Positions 34,356-44,186 are shown, counted from the stretch's first letter. The stretch is 64,000 nucleotides of DNA from Pseudomonadota bacterium (GCA_021805565.1 JAJZFA010000033.1:186001-250000), one strand, 5' to 3'. The notes: generated by a model not told the origin, from the sequence alone. Translations and numbers: made by a program.

Positions 34356-36965
34356 GTGGACGATTTGCTTTCCGACTTCCTGACTGAAACCAACGAAAGT
34401 CTGGCCGAACTCGATGTCGCGCTTGTCACGCTGGAGCGGACTCCGGACGACGCCGAAACACTGGGTTTCATCTTCCGGCTGGTACATACGATCAAGGGAA
34501 CATGCGGATTCCTCGGGTTGCCGCGGCTGGAGCGCGTGGCCCATGCCGGCGAAAACGTGCTGGGACGATTGCGCGACCGCACCCTGATCGTCACGCCGGC
34601 TATCGTCAGCCAGGTACTCGCCTGCACCGATGCGATCAAGGCGATCGTCAACGCACTGGGCACAACGGGGGCGGAACCGGCGGGCGACGACGCGGAACTG
34701 ATCGCCGCGCTCAATCTCACGGCCTCGCAAGACGCCAAGACCGTCGCGAAAGGACCAGCCCCGGTTCTGGAACCGCCACCCGCACCGATTGAAACACCCC
34801 CCCGACCCACGACAGAAGCACTGGCCGAACCCGCGATGGCGTCAGAAAGCCCGGCCGCCGCGACACCCGCGGGCCAGGCCGCGGTCCAGACCACCGCACC
34901 GGCGCCCACCCAGACCATTCGCGTGACGGTCGATGTACTCGAAGACCTGATGACCCTGGTCAGCGAATTGGTCCTGACCCGCAATCAGCTTCTGCAACTG
35001 GCGCGAAATCAGGAAAACAGCGCCTTTACCGTCCCGCTGCAACGGCTGTCGCACATCACATCCGACCTCCAGGAAGGCGTGATGAAAACCCGCATGCAGC
35101 CCATCGGCAATGCCTGGAACAAGTTGCCCCGGCTGGTCCGCGACCTTTCGCACGACATGGGCAAGAAGATCGAACTGACCATGCTGGGCGCCGAGACGGA
35201 ACTCGACCGTCAGGTGCTGGAACTGATCAAGGATCCATTGACCCACATGGTCCGCAACAGCGGCGATCATGGCCTGGAAACACCCGCGGAACGACGGGCC
35301 GCAGGCAAGCCGGAAACCGGCACCATCGTGCTGAACGCCTACCATGAAGGCGGCTACATCATCCTGGAAATCTCCGACGACGGGCGCGGCCTGGCGGTGG
35401 ACCGCATCCGCGCCAAGGCGTTATCGACGGGTCTTGCAACCGAGGCAGAACTGGCCGCCATGACCGATGGCCAGATCCAGCGGTTCATTTTCCGGGCCGG
35501 CCTGTCCACCGCCGCCACGATTTCGGCCGTGTCCGGGCGCGGCGTCGGCATGGACGTGGTAAAAACCAACATCGAGAAGATCGGCGGCACGATCGATCTG
35601 AAAAGTACCCAGGGTCAGGGGACGATGTTCACCGTCAAAATTCCGCTGACCCTGGCCATCGTCTCCGCACTGATCGTCGAAGCCGGCAAGGAACGTTTCG
35701 CCATCCCCCAACTCAGCGTGGTGGAACTGGTCCGCGCCAGGCGCGACGCGACCAAGGACGACCGCGGCGATACCGGCACAAGTGTGATCGAGCGTGTCAA
35801 TGACACCCCAGTCTTACGCCTGCGCGACCGCCTGCTGCCCCTGGTCAGCCTGACCGAACTGCTTTCGCTCGGTGTCGAGGACACGGCCGGACCGGCGGCC
35901 CATGTCGTCGTGGCACAGGTCGGCCCCCACATGATGGGAATCATCGTGGACCGCGTGTTCGACACCGAGGAAATCGTGGTCAAGCCGGTCGCGCCCATCC
36001 TTCGCCACGTCAGCATGTTCAGCGGCAATACAATACTGGGCGACGGATCGGTCATCATGATACTGGATCCAAACGGCATCGCACGCGCGAGCAGCGCAGG
36101 CATCGGATCCGAAAGCAAAATGCCGCGCGTGCCCGCCCCCGATACCAGGACATCCGCCGGCAAAACCGCCATGCTGCTCTTTAGAACCGGCGAAAACCAG
36201 CGAATGGCCGTGCCGCTGGGCCTGGTCGCCAGGCTGGAAGACATACCGCGCGAACGAATCGAAATGTCCTGCGGCGCGCCGGTCACCCAGTATCGCGGCA
36301 AGCTGATGCCGCTGATCGCCATCGACGGAAGCGCGGGCCAACAGGCTCCGACGCAGCCGCTCTTGGTGTTCGCCGACGGCGAACGGACCATGGGCCTGAT
36401 GGTCGATGAAATCGTCGATGTCATCGAGGACCGGCTCGATATCGAACTCGCTGGCGCTCGGCCCGGCATGCTGGGAACAGCGGTAATCGGCGGCCACGCC
36501 ACCGATGTACTGGATACCGGTTACTGGCTGATGCAGGCATGGGAAGACTGGTTCCGCGGCGTACCGCGCCAGGGTTCCGGCGACAGTCAAAAACACATCC
36601 TGTTGGTCGATGACAGCGAGTTCTTCCGGCAACTCACTGTCCCGATGCTTGGCGCCGCCGGCTTCCGGGTCACCGCGGTCGCCAGCGCGGCGGATGCACT
36701 CGGCCTGCGCGATGCGGGATCGATATTCGATGCCATCGTGTCGGATATCGAAATGCCAGGCATGGACGGCGTCCAGTTCGCGCGTGCCGTCCGCGCCGGC
36801 GGGGCCTGGGCCGCACTGCCGATGGTCGCCATGACCGCCCATTCCGACATGGAACATGCCCGCCAGGGTCGGGAAGCCGGGTTCACCGACTATGTCGCCA
36901 AGTTCGAACGCGAAGCCCTCATCGCCAGTCTCCGCGCCAGCCTTGCGGAAGCCGTTCCCGCCTGA
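34356..36965 (+). CDS. cheA: Chemotaxis histidine kinase CheA with C-terminal receiver
   Basis: A hybrid CheA of about 869 residues. Domains in order: HPt with H44 in RLVHTIKGTCGFLG; a Pro/Ala-rich linker with no clear P2 domain; dimerisation helices (VLEDLMTLVSELVLTRNQLL); kinase domain with HMVRNSGDHGLE, ISDDGRGLA and GRGVGMDVVKTNI; a CheW-like P5; a second CheW-like region (MAVPLGLVARLEDIPRERIE); and a C-terminal receiver (HILLVDDSE, VSDIEMPGMDG, MTAHS, VAKFE). The GTG at 34356 is chosen since AAGGGGG precedes it and the product then starts DDLLSDFLTETNESL; an ATG at 34317 is the alternative. It heads the che operon. Confidence 0.95.
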   Translation: MDDLLSDFLTETNESLAELDVALVTLERTPDDAETLGFIFRLVHTIKGTCGFLGLPRLERVAHAGENVLGRLRDRTLIVTPAIVSQVLACTDAIKAIVNALGTTGAEPAGDDAELIAALNLTASQDAKTVAKGPAPVLEPPPAPIETPPRPTTEALAEPAMASESPAAATPAGQAAVQTTAPAPTQTIRVTVDVLEDLMTLVSELVLTRNQLLQLARNQENSAFTVPLQRLSHITSDLQEGVMKTRMQPIGNAWNKLPRLVRDLSHDMGKKIELTMLGAETELDRQVLELIKDPLTHMVRNSGDHGLETPAERRAAGKPETGTIVLNAYHEGGYIILEISDDGRGLAVDRIRAKALSTGLATEAELAAMTDGQIQRFIFRAGLSTAATISAVSGRGVGMDVVKTNIEKIGGTIDLKSTQGQGTMFTVKIPLTLAIVSALIVEAGKERFAIPQLSVVELVRARRDATKDDRGDTGTSVIERVNDTPVLRLRDRLLPLVSLTELLSLGVEDTAGPAAHVVVAQVGPHMMGIIVDRVFDTEEIVVKPVAPILRHVSMFSGNTILGDGSVIMILDPNGIARASSAGIGSESKMPRVPAPDTRTSAGKTAMLLFRTGENQRMAVPLGLVARLEDIPRERIEMSCGAPVTQYRGKLMPLIAIDGSAGQQAPTQPLLVFADGERTMGLMVDEIVDVIEDRLDIELAGARPGMLGTAVIGGHATDVLDTGYWLMQAWEDWFRGVPRQGSGDSQKHILLVDDSEFFRQLTVPMLGAAGFRVTAVASAADALGLRDAGSIFDAIVSDIEMPGMDGVQFARAVRAGGAWAALPMVAMTAHSDMEHARQGREAGFTDYVAKFEREALIASLRASLAEAVPA

Positions 36966-37019
36966 CCCCGCCTTCCCGCATCGGCAAACACACTCGCGAT
37001 CATCCTGAAAGGACTAGCA

Positions 37020-37496
37020 ATGGCGACCGAATTATTGGAACGGCCGGATACGGCGGCCCACCAGGACGTGCAGGTTCTGGTCACGCTGACCGTGGCCGGC
37101 CAGTTGTGCGGCATACCGGTGCTGGCGGTTCGCGACATCCTCGGCGAACAGACCATCACGCGCATCCCGCTGGCCCCACCGGAAATCGCCGGCAGTCTGA
37201 ACCTGCGCGGCCGGATCGTCACCGCGATAGACCTGCGGCGGCGGCTGCGGCTGCCGGCCGCCGAAGCCGGCAAAGCCCGCATGTCGGTGGTCGCCGAACA
37301 AGGGGGCGAATTATATGCCCTGCTGGTCGATCAGGTATCGGAAGTCCTCAGCCTCGATGCCTCCCTGTTCGAACGCAACCCGCCGACACTCGACAAAATC
37401 TGGGCCGGCTTCAGCACCGGCATCTTCCGCCTGGACGGCAGGCTGCTGGTCGTACTGGACGTCTGTCGCCTGCTTGCGTTGTCCACGGAGGAATAA
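37020..37496 (+). CDS. cheW: Chemotaxis adaptor CheW
   Basis: A 158-residue CheW that joins receptors to CheA. It has VTLTVAGQLCGIPVLAVRDI, GSLNLRGRIVTAIDLRRRLR and ALLVDQVSEVLSL, all typical strands. AAGGA precedes the ATG. It lies 54 bases after cheA and five bases before the cheY-like gene. Confidence 0.95.
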   Translation: MATELLERPDTAAHQDVQVLVTLTVAGQLCGIPVLAVRDILGEQTITRIPLAPPEIAGSLNLRGRIVTAIDLRRRLRLPAAEAGKARMSVVAEQGGELYALLVDQVSEVLSLDASLFERNPPTLDKIWAGFSTGIFRLDGRLLVVLDVCRLLALSTEE

Positions 37497-37501
37497 CCAG
37501 C

Positions 37502-37870
37502 ATGTCACGCACCTGCCTTGTCGTGGACGATAGCCGGGTCGTCCGCAAGGTCGCCCGCCGCATCCTGGAATCGAACGGGTTCGATGTCACCGAGGCCGCC
37601 GACGGACAACTCGCCCTGGACGCCTGCCGGACACGTCTGCCCGACTGCGTCCTGCTGGACTGGAATATGCCCGTCATGGATGGCATTACTTTCCTACAGG
37701 CGCTTCGCAAGGAATTCGGACCCGACAATCCCCCCGTGGTGTTCTGCACGACCGAGAACGACCTCGGGCATATCGAGGCGGCCATTTCGCACGGCGCACA
37801 GGAATACATCATGAAGCCCTTCGACGAAGATATCCTGACCGGCAAACTCGCTCAGGTGGGACTCCTGTGA
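37502..37870 (+). CDS. cheY: Chemotaxis response regulator CheY-like
   Basis: A 122-residue single-domain receiver. The acidic pair is in CLVVDDSRVVR, the phospho-acceptor Asp in LLDWNMPVMDG, the switch Thr in VFCTTEN and the Lys in IMKPFDEDIL. It probably binds the flagellar motor or acts as a phosphate sink. The frame is open upstream within cheW, but homology starts at MSRTCLVVDDS. Its stop overlaps the cheB GTG by four bases (GTGA). Confidence 0.93.
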   Translation: MSRTCLVVDDSRVVRKVARRILESNGFDVTEAADGQLALDACRTRLPDCVLLDWNMPVMDGITFLQALRKEFGPDNPPVVFCTTENDLGHIEAAISHGAQEYIMKPFDEDILTGKLAQVGLL

Positions 37871-38967
37871 TCGCACGCGCGACCGGTCTTGCGCCGCCGC
37901 CGGATGCGGCCTCTTCGTCCAGTGTCGCGCGCGTGATGGTCTGCGATGATTCGGCTGTCATCCGCGGCGCCCTTGCCCGCATGCTGGACTCCGACCCTGA
38001 AATAGACGTGGTTGCCAAGCCTGAAAACGGCAAGCTGGCGGTCGATACGATCCGATCCGCCCGACCCGATGTCATTGTGCTGGATATCGAAATGCCGGTC
38101 ATGGATGGCCTGACCGCCCTACCCCTGCTGCTACGGGCCGACCCCGGTATCAGGATCATCATGGCCTCCACACTCACCACCCGCGGCGCCGATATCGCCC
38201 TGCGCGCACTGCGCCTCGGTGCATCCGATTATATACCCAAACCGTCGAGCATCGGCACCATCGGCGACGAAAGCTTCAAGCGGGAATTACTTGAGAAAGT
38301 CAAAGGCCTAAGCCGCCTCCGGCGCCGAAACGTAAAACCCGTACGAGCGGCGACGCCCATCGTGCTGCGCACCGCGCCGCCCTTGCAAGCTCGCCTGCTC
38401 GCTGTGGGAAGTTCGACCGGCGGACCGCAGGCACTGTTCGCGCTGGTGCAGGGCCTTGGACGATCCATTGGCGTGCCAATGGTCATCACTCAGCACATGC
38501 CAGCCACTTTTACGCCCATTCTGGCGGATCACATCACCCGTCTGGGCCTGATGCCCTGCACCGAAGCTCGGGACGGCGAAGTCCTCGCGGCCGGCCGTAT
38601 CTATTTGGCGCCTGGCGATAAGCACCTGTTGGTGGAAGCCAACCGATCCGGCCTGCGCGCGCGATTGACCAGCGACCCGCCGGAGAATTTTTGCCGCCCC
38701 TCGGTCGATCCCATGCTGCGTAGCGCCGCCGCCGCCTGCGAAGGTCGCGTCCTGGTGGCGATGTTGACCGGAATGGGCAGCGACGGTCTCGCCGGAACGA
38801 CGCGCATTATCGAAGCGGGCGGCGCGGCGATCGGCCAGGACGAAGCCAGCAGTGTCGTCTGGGGCATGCCCGGCGCCATCGCCAGGGCCGGCCTCTGCCA
38901 CGCAGTCCTCCCGTTGCCGAAAATCGCGCCAAAATTGCTGGAAATGCTTAAAGGAGCACGCCCATGA
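37867..38967 (+). CDS. cheB: Chemotaxis methylesterase CheB
   Basis: A 366-residue two-domain enzyme. The receiver (VMVCDDSAVIRGAL, LDIEMPVMDGL) is joined to the methylesterase with the triad Ser in AVGSSTGGPQAL, His in ITQHMPATF and Asp in MLTGMGSDGL. It removes methyl groups from receptors and is activated by CheA. The start is GTG, overlapping cheY; the stop overlaps the cheR ATG. Confidence 0.96.
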   Translation: MIARATGLAPPPDAASSSSVARVMVCDDSAVIRGALARMLDSDPEIDVVAKPENGKLAVDTIRSARPDVIVLDIEMPVMDGLTALPLLLRADPGIRIIMASTLTTRGADIALRALRLGASDYIPKPSSIGTIGDESFKRELLEKVKGLSRLRRRNVKPVRAATPIVLRTAPPLQARLLAVGSSTGGPQALFALVQGLGRSIGVPMVITQHMPATFTPILADHITRLGLMPCTEARDGEVLAAGRIYLAPGDKHLLVEANRSGLRARLTSDPPENFCRPSVDPMLRSAAAACEGRVLVAMLTGMGSDGLAGTTRIIEAGGAAIGQDEASSVVWGMPGAIARAGLCHAVLPLPKIAPKLLEMLKGARP

Positions 38968-39830
38968 TCGCGCCCCTGTCGCCGCTCGCGTTCGATACCC
39001 TGGCGTCGCTGCTAAAATCCCGATCCGGCCTCATCATCGGAATGGATAAGCTATACCTGCTGGAGACCAGATTGGCCGCCATCATAAAGCGGGAAAAATT
39101 GAACGATATGAATGCGCTGGCGGAACGTCTGCGCCGGCCTGGAAGCGACGCCCTGGCCCGCGACGTGGTCGAGGCGATGACCACCAATGAAAGCTTCTTC
39201 TTCCGCGACGAAAAGCCGTTTCTGCATTTCCGGACACAGGCCCTGCCCCGGCTGGTCGCCGCCCGCCCGCCCGGCAGCACCATCCGCGTGTGGTCGGCCG
39301 CGTCGTCGTCAGGACAGGAAGCCTATTCGCTCGCAATGATCGTCGCGGAGTCCGCCGCGGTGCTGGGCGGACGCAAAATAGAAATCGTCGGCACCGACAT
39401 CGCCCGCGACCAACTGGCACGCGCCCGCGACGGTCTCTATTCGCAGTTCGAGGTGCAGCGCGGCCTGCCCGTTCAGATGCTGATGCGCTACTTCCGCAAA
39501 GACGATACCAACTGGCGCATCGCCGATACCATCCGGACCATGGCCCAGTTCCGCGAATTCAACCTGCTGTCGGATCTTCGCCCACTCGGCCGGTTCGACA
39601 TCGTATTCTGCCGCAACGTGCTGATTTATTTCGATCAGCCGACGAAGGCTCGCGTCCTGGGTGCGATCGCCGGAATAATGGCGCCCGACGGCCTGTTATA
39701 CCTGGGCGGCGCGGAAACCGTCCTTGGAATCACCGCGAAGTTCGCCCCCATGCCAAACGAGCGGGGCGTTTATGCCGTAGCGGCAACGGGATCGGCTACG
39801 GCATCGGCTCGCCTCGCGAACGTGGGGTAA
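38964..39830 (+). CDS. cheR: Chemotaxis methyltransferase CheR
   Basis: A 288-residue SAM-dependent receptor methyltransferase. The N-terminal helical domain includes VEAMTTNESFFFRDEKPF, the SAM site is VWSAASSSGQEAYS, and IVFCRNVLIYFDQPTKARV is the usual C-terminal motif. It is the last gene of cheAWYBR; no cheD or receptor gene is in the operon. Confidence 0.96.
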   Translation: MIAPLSPLAFDTLASLLKSRSGLIIGMDKLYLLETRLAAIIKREKLNDMNALAERLRRPGSDALARDVVEAMTTNESFFFRDEKPFLHFRTQALPRLVAARPPGSTIRVWSAASSSGQEAYSLAMIVAESAAVLGGRKIEIVGTDIARDQLARARDGLYSQFEVQRGLPVQMLMRYFRKDDTNWRIADTIRTMAQFREFNLLSDLRPLGRFDIVFCRNVLIYFDQPTKARVLGAIAGIMAPDGLLYLGGAETVLGITAKFAPMPNERGVYAVAATGSATASARLANVG

Positions 39831-39896
39831 GGCAACGCTGGCAAATAAGTGCGTCAGCACGCCAGCAAAATTGCCTTGCAAAACATAAACCTGGGG

Positions 39897-39938
39897 ATTG
39901 CCCGACACTGCCGCTCGCAGCGATTATTGTCGGGCAAT
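39897..39938. terminator. Hairpin between convergent cheR and PCMT gene
   Basis: An 11-base inverted repeat, ATTGCCCGACA / TGTCGGGCAAT, spans a 20-base loop midway between the two convergent stops. No T-run follows. A smaller GCTGGC / GCCAGC pair lies just upstream. Confidence 0.5.
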
Positions 39939-39955
39939 TCGTAATGCCGAGCCGC

Positions 39956-40873
39956 TTACTCCGATGCGCGCGGCGCGGGGTCCGCGGCCGAACGATCCGG
40001 CACCGTCTCCTGCTTAAGCGGAGTACTCTTCGCGATCGCCCCGGTCATCGGAATAAAGAACACGCCGATATCCCGCTTCGAGTGAATCTTACCCTCGGCA
40101 TCCTTGGTATAAATATACAGCACCTGCCCGCGCTTGAACGGCTGGCCGATGGGAATAATCATCCGGCCCCCGGCCTTGAGCTGCTTAAACAGATCGGGCG
40201 GCGCGAAGGTTGCCGCGCACGTTACAATGATAATATCGAAGCCGCCCTCGACCTCCGGCCAGCCGAAGTATCCGTCACCCACCTTGGTATGCACGTTGTC
40301 ATAGCCGATCGGGGCGAAGATTTTGCCCACCGCCTTGCCCAGCGGTTCAATAATCTCGATCGAATAAGCGGATTTGACGATGCGCGACAGAAGGCTGCTT
40401 TGAAAACCGCTTCCCGTGCCAACTTCCAGCGTGATATCGCCTGACTTCGGCTGGCATACCTGCGTCATGTAGGCTTGGCCCAGGTAATCGGACAGTGCCG
40501 ATCCATACCCCAGCGCCCACGGTTTGGGGTTGTCTTCATACGCATCGCCGGGTGTCGCCCGGTGTTCGGGGTATTCGTAATGATAATACTCCCGCGGCAC
40601 CGCCTCGAACGCCGCCAAAACAGCCGGATCGGCGCTACCCAGATGGTCTTTCAGGTAACTCGCGATCAGTTTCATCGCCCCCGGCTTGCGCTTCTGGATC
40701 GCATCGAACTGGGCATCGGTCAGGCTGACCGGCCGCCCGGATTCGTGCATCGCCTGTTCGAAAGCGGCCTTGGTCCATACCGGTGCGGCATGCCCGATGG
40801 CGGGCAAAACCGACGCTGACAACGCGGAGCCGATCGCTCCCCGCCGGGTAATGATGCTGGAATATCGTGTCAA
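39956..40873 (-). CDS. Exported protein-L-isoaspartate O-methyltransferase-like protein
   Basis: A protein of about 305 residues whose core is a PCMT-type SAM methyltransferase (DITLEVGTGSGFQSSLLSRI, FDIIIVTCAATFAPPDLFKQ, GGRMIIPIGQP). The N-terminus has a twin-arginine-like TRRGAIGSALSASVLPAIGHA, suggesting export, which is unusual for a repair enzyme that needs cytoplasmic SAM. No ATG precedes the signal; the best start is TTG at 40873, with AAGGA nine bases upstream and overlapping the upstream gene's stop (TTGA). It may modify a periplasmic partner or work from the membrane; this is inferred. Confidence 0.7.
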   Translation of the reverse strand: MTRYSSIITRRGAIGSALSASVLPAIGHAAPVWTKAAFEQAMHESGRPVSLTDAQFDAIQKRKPGAMKLIASYLKDHLGSADPAVLAAFEAVPREYYHYEYPEHRATPGDAYEDNPKPWALGYGSALSDYLGQAYMTQVCQPKSGDITLEVGTGSGFQSSLLSRIVKSAYSIEIIEPLGKAVGKIFAPIGYDNVHTKVGDGYFGWPEVEGGFDIIIVTCAATFAPPDLFKQLKAGGRMIIPIGQPFKRGQVLYIYTKDAEGKIHSKRDIGVFFIPMTGAIAKSTPLKQETVPDRSAADPAPRASE

Positions 40874-43293
40874 ACCGAACTTTTCCTTGTGGCGGGACTT
40901 TTCCGAGCGGACGGAAACGTGACGAACGCGATCCCATAAAGGATCGCGGCGCAAAAAAGAACCCTGCTGAAACCGAATTCGCGTGCGATGAGAGCGGCCA
41001 GCGGCGTCGCCACCACCGAAAACGCCCCGTTCAGCCCCCATGCCCACGGCAAAAATCCGCCCGTTCCGGTTTGGTTGAGCCCCAGCGGAAACGGCAGCCC
41101 CATCGCGACCGACACCGGCGCGATCGATACCAGCAACAAGCCGGACCGAAGAAGGAACGGCCAACCCAGCGTCGCCAGAACCAGTGGCTCCAGCAACAGC
41201 AGACTCGCCGAACACCAAACCACGACAATCGCGGTCACCGCCGCCATGCCAAGACGCGGCCGTTCGCCGCACCGGCCGGACACCGCGCTGCCGAACCCGG
41301 AAAACACCAGCATGCCAGACAGCACCAGCGCGAATCCGCTGGTCCGGTCCCCCAGCCAGAAGCTGGCCTTGTCGATCAGGTAGATTTCCACGAACAGAAA
41401 TCCCAGCGCCAGCGCCGGAAAATACACCACCGCCCGAACCATGCCGGCCTGCGGGGACCGGATACGGCCCGGCGCTGCCAGCGGCACCAGCAACACCAAG
41501 ATCGCGATCGTCGCCGCCTGCGCCAGCACAGCCAGATTGACCAGCGCCCCGACCTCGTTCTGCGGCAAAATTTCCAGCCGTTTCAGGATCGTGCCGATGC
41601 GGTCCAGCCGCAGCACCGCATAGAAAAACGGCTTGTCCAGTGTGATCGGCGACAGATTGAACTGTTCGGCCGACGGCGACGCCTGACCCGTCAACACCGC
41701 TTGTGCCTCATCGGCAATGGCATCGTCCGGACCGCCGGATTCGACCTCGCCTTTATCGAACGACACCGCTGGCAGATCGTTATAAATATTGACCCGGGCC
41801 TTGGCGACGTCGAGGCCAGGATACCAGGAAAGATCGAACGACCGGTCGTCGCAGAACCGGCGCGCGGCGGCAATGCGCGCAGCCGTCCAGCCCTCGCGCG
41901 CGATCAGGATGCGCACGTTCCAGGCCGACCGATAGACAATCGCGTGCTCCGCCGGGTCCGCGATGCCAACCGCCAGCAGAGCCGAACGCACCGTCGCCAG
42001 CATTCGCAGGGCATAGACCGGAAAATCGCGGATCGAGACCGGGATCGACACAATCCCGTCCGGCGCCAGGGCATGCAGGTAGGACACAACTGCCTCGCGG
42101 CTGAAAGCCGTGGCGTTGGTTTCCGCCGCGTCCAGGAAATCGGCCGACAGGTCCACAACGTCGTACGCGCCGGCATTGACCGCGGCTAATGGATTTCCGC
42201 CGGAAACCGTAACCAGGGGGTTCGCGCCGGCCGGACGTTCGGGCCCGAGACCATCGCGCATGATCCGAAGCATTTCCGGTTCTGGCTCCAACACCCGCAC
42301 CGCCGATGCCCCCAAACGCAGCACTTCCGCGGCTCGGAATCCGCCGGACGCGCCCGCCAGCAGAACCCTGGCATGGGGAATCAACGCATACGGCAGCCCG
42401 TCCAGCGCGGCGGCGGCATAGCCCGACTCTACAGGCCATCGATCCGGCAGCGCGGCAATACGATTGCCGTCGCGATACAACCCATAGCTGCGGGGCGGCC
42501 CATCCACCCCCAGCATGCCGGCATTGTTGGAGATATCGGTATCGACCCGTTCGGTAAAGTCATCCAGGATCGCGTAATCGCCGCGCGGTGCGTTCACCGA
42601 CGCGACGATTTTTGCATCCGGCGTATGCAGCGGTGCATAGATCGCCTTGAAATCGTTGTACGCCGCTTCGTTATCCAGCAGCAGAATCGCCTCCGCCCCT
42701 GCCAACACAAACAGTGCCGCGGCCACCGCGCGCAGGCGATAGGCCCCCTTGGCAAACAGCGCCGCGGTCGCGAGTGGCACCAACAACAAAGGAACGAGAC
42801 CGAACGCATGCACGACGTACATAACCGCCAGCACACTGGACGCCCCCGCCCCGGCGCCGGTCAGGTCGAACGCATAGACAAGGCCGATCCGATCAGCATA
42901 CCGGACAAAACTCAGACTGATAAACAGACCGGCCAGGAAAAAGAACGGCAGCAGCGCCGCATAATAACCGGCGATGTTCCATATTTGCGGTTGCCAGGTT
43001 ACCGGATTTTGCAATTGCAACGGGTTGAACGGGTTGGTCGTGACGAAGTGGTAGCCAACCGCGGCCGACACAACCAAAGCGGCCGGCAATCCCGCCATCA
43101 GTCCGGCCATACGGCGGACGAAAGCATCCCGCCACAGCGCCAGAACCACCCCGCTCAGCGCGAACCCGACCATGACGATGGAGATGACCCAGTAGCCATA
43201 CTCCGACCATTTCGCCACGGCGAAGTACCGGGTCAGCGCGGTCTCATAGCCAACGGTGGCCAGCGAAACCAGAAACAGCGCAACAAAATTCAT
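40870..43293 (-). CDS. Polytopic membrane spermidine synthase-like protein
   Basis: An 807-residue protein. Residues about 1-215 hold several membrane helices (FVALFLVSLATVGYETALTR, WVISIVMVGFALSGVVLAL). A soluble middle part about 290-560 resembles the spermidine synthase/methyltransferase fold (HARVLLAGASGGFRAAEVLR, VRVLEPEPEMLRI, YDVVDLSADFLDA). Residues about 590-790 are again helical membrane segments. This layout is known in 'fused MFS/spermidine synthase' proteins, whose substrate is generally unknown. It overlaps both neighbours by four bases. Confidence 0.75.
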   Translation of the reverse strand: MNFVALFLVSLATVGYETALTRYFAVAKWSEYGYWVISIVMVGFALSGVVLALWRDAFVRRMAGLMAGLPAALVVSAAVGYHFVTTNPFNPLQLQNPVTWQPQIWNIAGYYAALLPFFFLAGLFISLSFVRYADRIGLVYAFDLTGAGAGASSVLAVMYVVHAFGLVPLLLVPLATAALFAKGAYRLRAVAAALFVLAGAEAILLLDNEAAYNDFKAIYAPLHTPDAKIVASVNAPRGDYAILDDFTERVDTDISNNAGMLGVDGPPRSYGLYRDGNRIAALPDRWPVESGYAAAALDGLPYALIPHARVLLAGASGGFRAAEVLRLGASAVRVLEPEPEMLRIMRDGLGPERPAGANPLVTVSGGNPLAAVNAGAYDVVDLSADFLDAAETNATAFSREAVVSYLHALAPDGIVSIPVSIRDFPVYALRMLATVRSALLAVGIADPAEHAIVYRSAWNVRILIAREGWTAARIAAARRFCDDRSFDLSWYPGLDVAKARVNIYNDLPAVSFDKGEVESGGPDDAIADEAQAVLTGQASPSAEQFNLSPITLDKPFFYAVLRLDRIGTILKRLEILPQNEVGALVNLAVLAQAATIAILVLLVPLAAPGRIRSPQAGMVRAVVYFPALALGFLFVEIYLIDKASFWLGDRTSGFALVLSGMLVFSGFGSAVSGRCGERPRLGMAAVTAIVVVWCSASLLLLEPLVLATLGWPFLLRSGLLLVSIAPVSVAMGLPFPLGLNQTGTGGFLPWAWGLNGAFSVVATPLAALIAREFGFSRVLFCAAILYGIAFVTFPSARKSPATRKSSV

Positions 43294-44186
43294 GGCCAGA
43301 CGGACCGCCGCAGAAATTGCTCCATTACGGTATTGAAGCGCACCGGGTCATCGACGAACAAGGCATGACCGGCATCGCTGAACACATCCATCTCAGTATT
43401 CGCGCGGTTTCGCACAAGGTTCTCCCCCTGCGCAACCCAGCGCGGCCTGATGACGTACAGCAGCGGAACCTTGGTCGCATAGACCGCTTCCCGCCAATAA
43501 GATCGCGGCACCGGGTAGGCGAGCAATAACCGGCTGGCGAATTCCGGCGTCCGCAAGACCGCCTGCGTCAAACGATCCAGATAGGCTTTCGGCTGCGGTC
43601 GCGCGAACATCGACCGGACGAACCGCTTCATCGCCGTGGCGTGGTTTTCCGGCCGTCCGGATTGCGGCGGCGGCGGGCGGTAGGGCGGCGGCGGTTCCTC
43701 GCCCACCGAATTATCGACCAGGACAAGTCCCGCCAGCCGCCCGTCGCCGGCGACATGAATGGACGCCAGCGTATCCAGGACGCCCAGCGACCAGCCCACC
43801 ACCACGACCTTCGGCGCCGTCAACTGGGCAATCAGTTCAGCGATATCGCGGCCGCGCCGCACCGGTTCGTAACCGCTGTCCGAAATCGAGGAGTCGCCCT
43901 GGCCGCGCGGATCGAACGCCACGACATGGTAGCGGCGGGAAAATGCCAGTATTTGCGGCATCCATATCCAGGCAGGCATCGTCCAGCCTGGAACGAAAAC
44001 CAGCGTATGCGCGCCGGGCGGTCCCGCCTCCAGGTAATGCAACCGGACGCCATCGCTGGAGACAAAGAAATGGTCCGCGACACCGTTCGCCGAAGCCACG
44101 GGCTGGGCGACCGCCCCCGCGATACCGGCGATTGCCAGGAACAACCAGGTCAGCCGACTCGCGATCATGGGAGCCATGCGGCGCAT
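43290..44186 (-). CDS. Secreted alpha/beta hydrolase
   Basis: A protein of about 298 residues (three in-frame ATGs at 44186, 44177 and 44168). The N-terminal SRLTWLFLAIAGIAGAVAQP is a signal peptide. The alpha/beta-hydrolase fold shows the oxyanion strand LVFVPGWTMPAW, YHVVAFDPRGQGDS, the nucleophile elbow VVVGWSLGVLD (Ser in G-W-S-L-G) and the catalytic His in SDAGHALFVDDPVRF. Family members include esterases and peroxidases. It heads the trio with the membrane spermidine synthase-like protein and the exported PCMT. Confidence 0.85.
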   Translation of the reverse strand: MRRMAPMIASRLTWLFLAIAGIAGAVAQPVASANGVADHFFVSSDGVRLHYLEAGPPGAHTLVFVPGWTMPAWIWMPQILAFSRRYHVVAFDPRGQGDSSISDSGYEPVRRGRDIAELIAQLTAPKVVVVGWSLGVLDTLASIHVAGDGRLAGLVLVDNSVGEEPPPPYRPPPPQSGRPENHATAMKRFVRSMFARPQPKAYLDRLTQAVLRTPEFASRLLLAYPVPRSYWREAVYATKVPLLYVIRPRWVAQGENLVRNRANTEMDVFSDAGHALFVDDPVRFNTVMEQFLRRSVWP

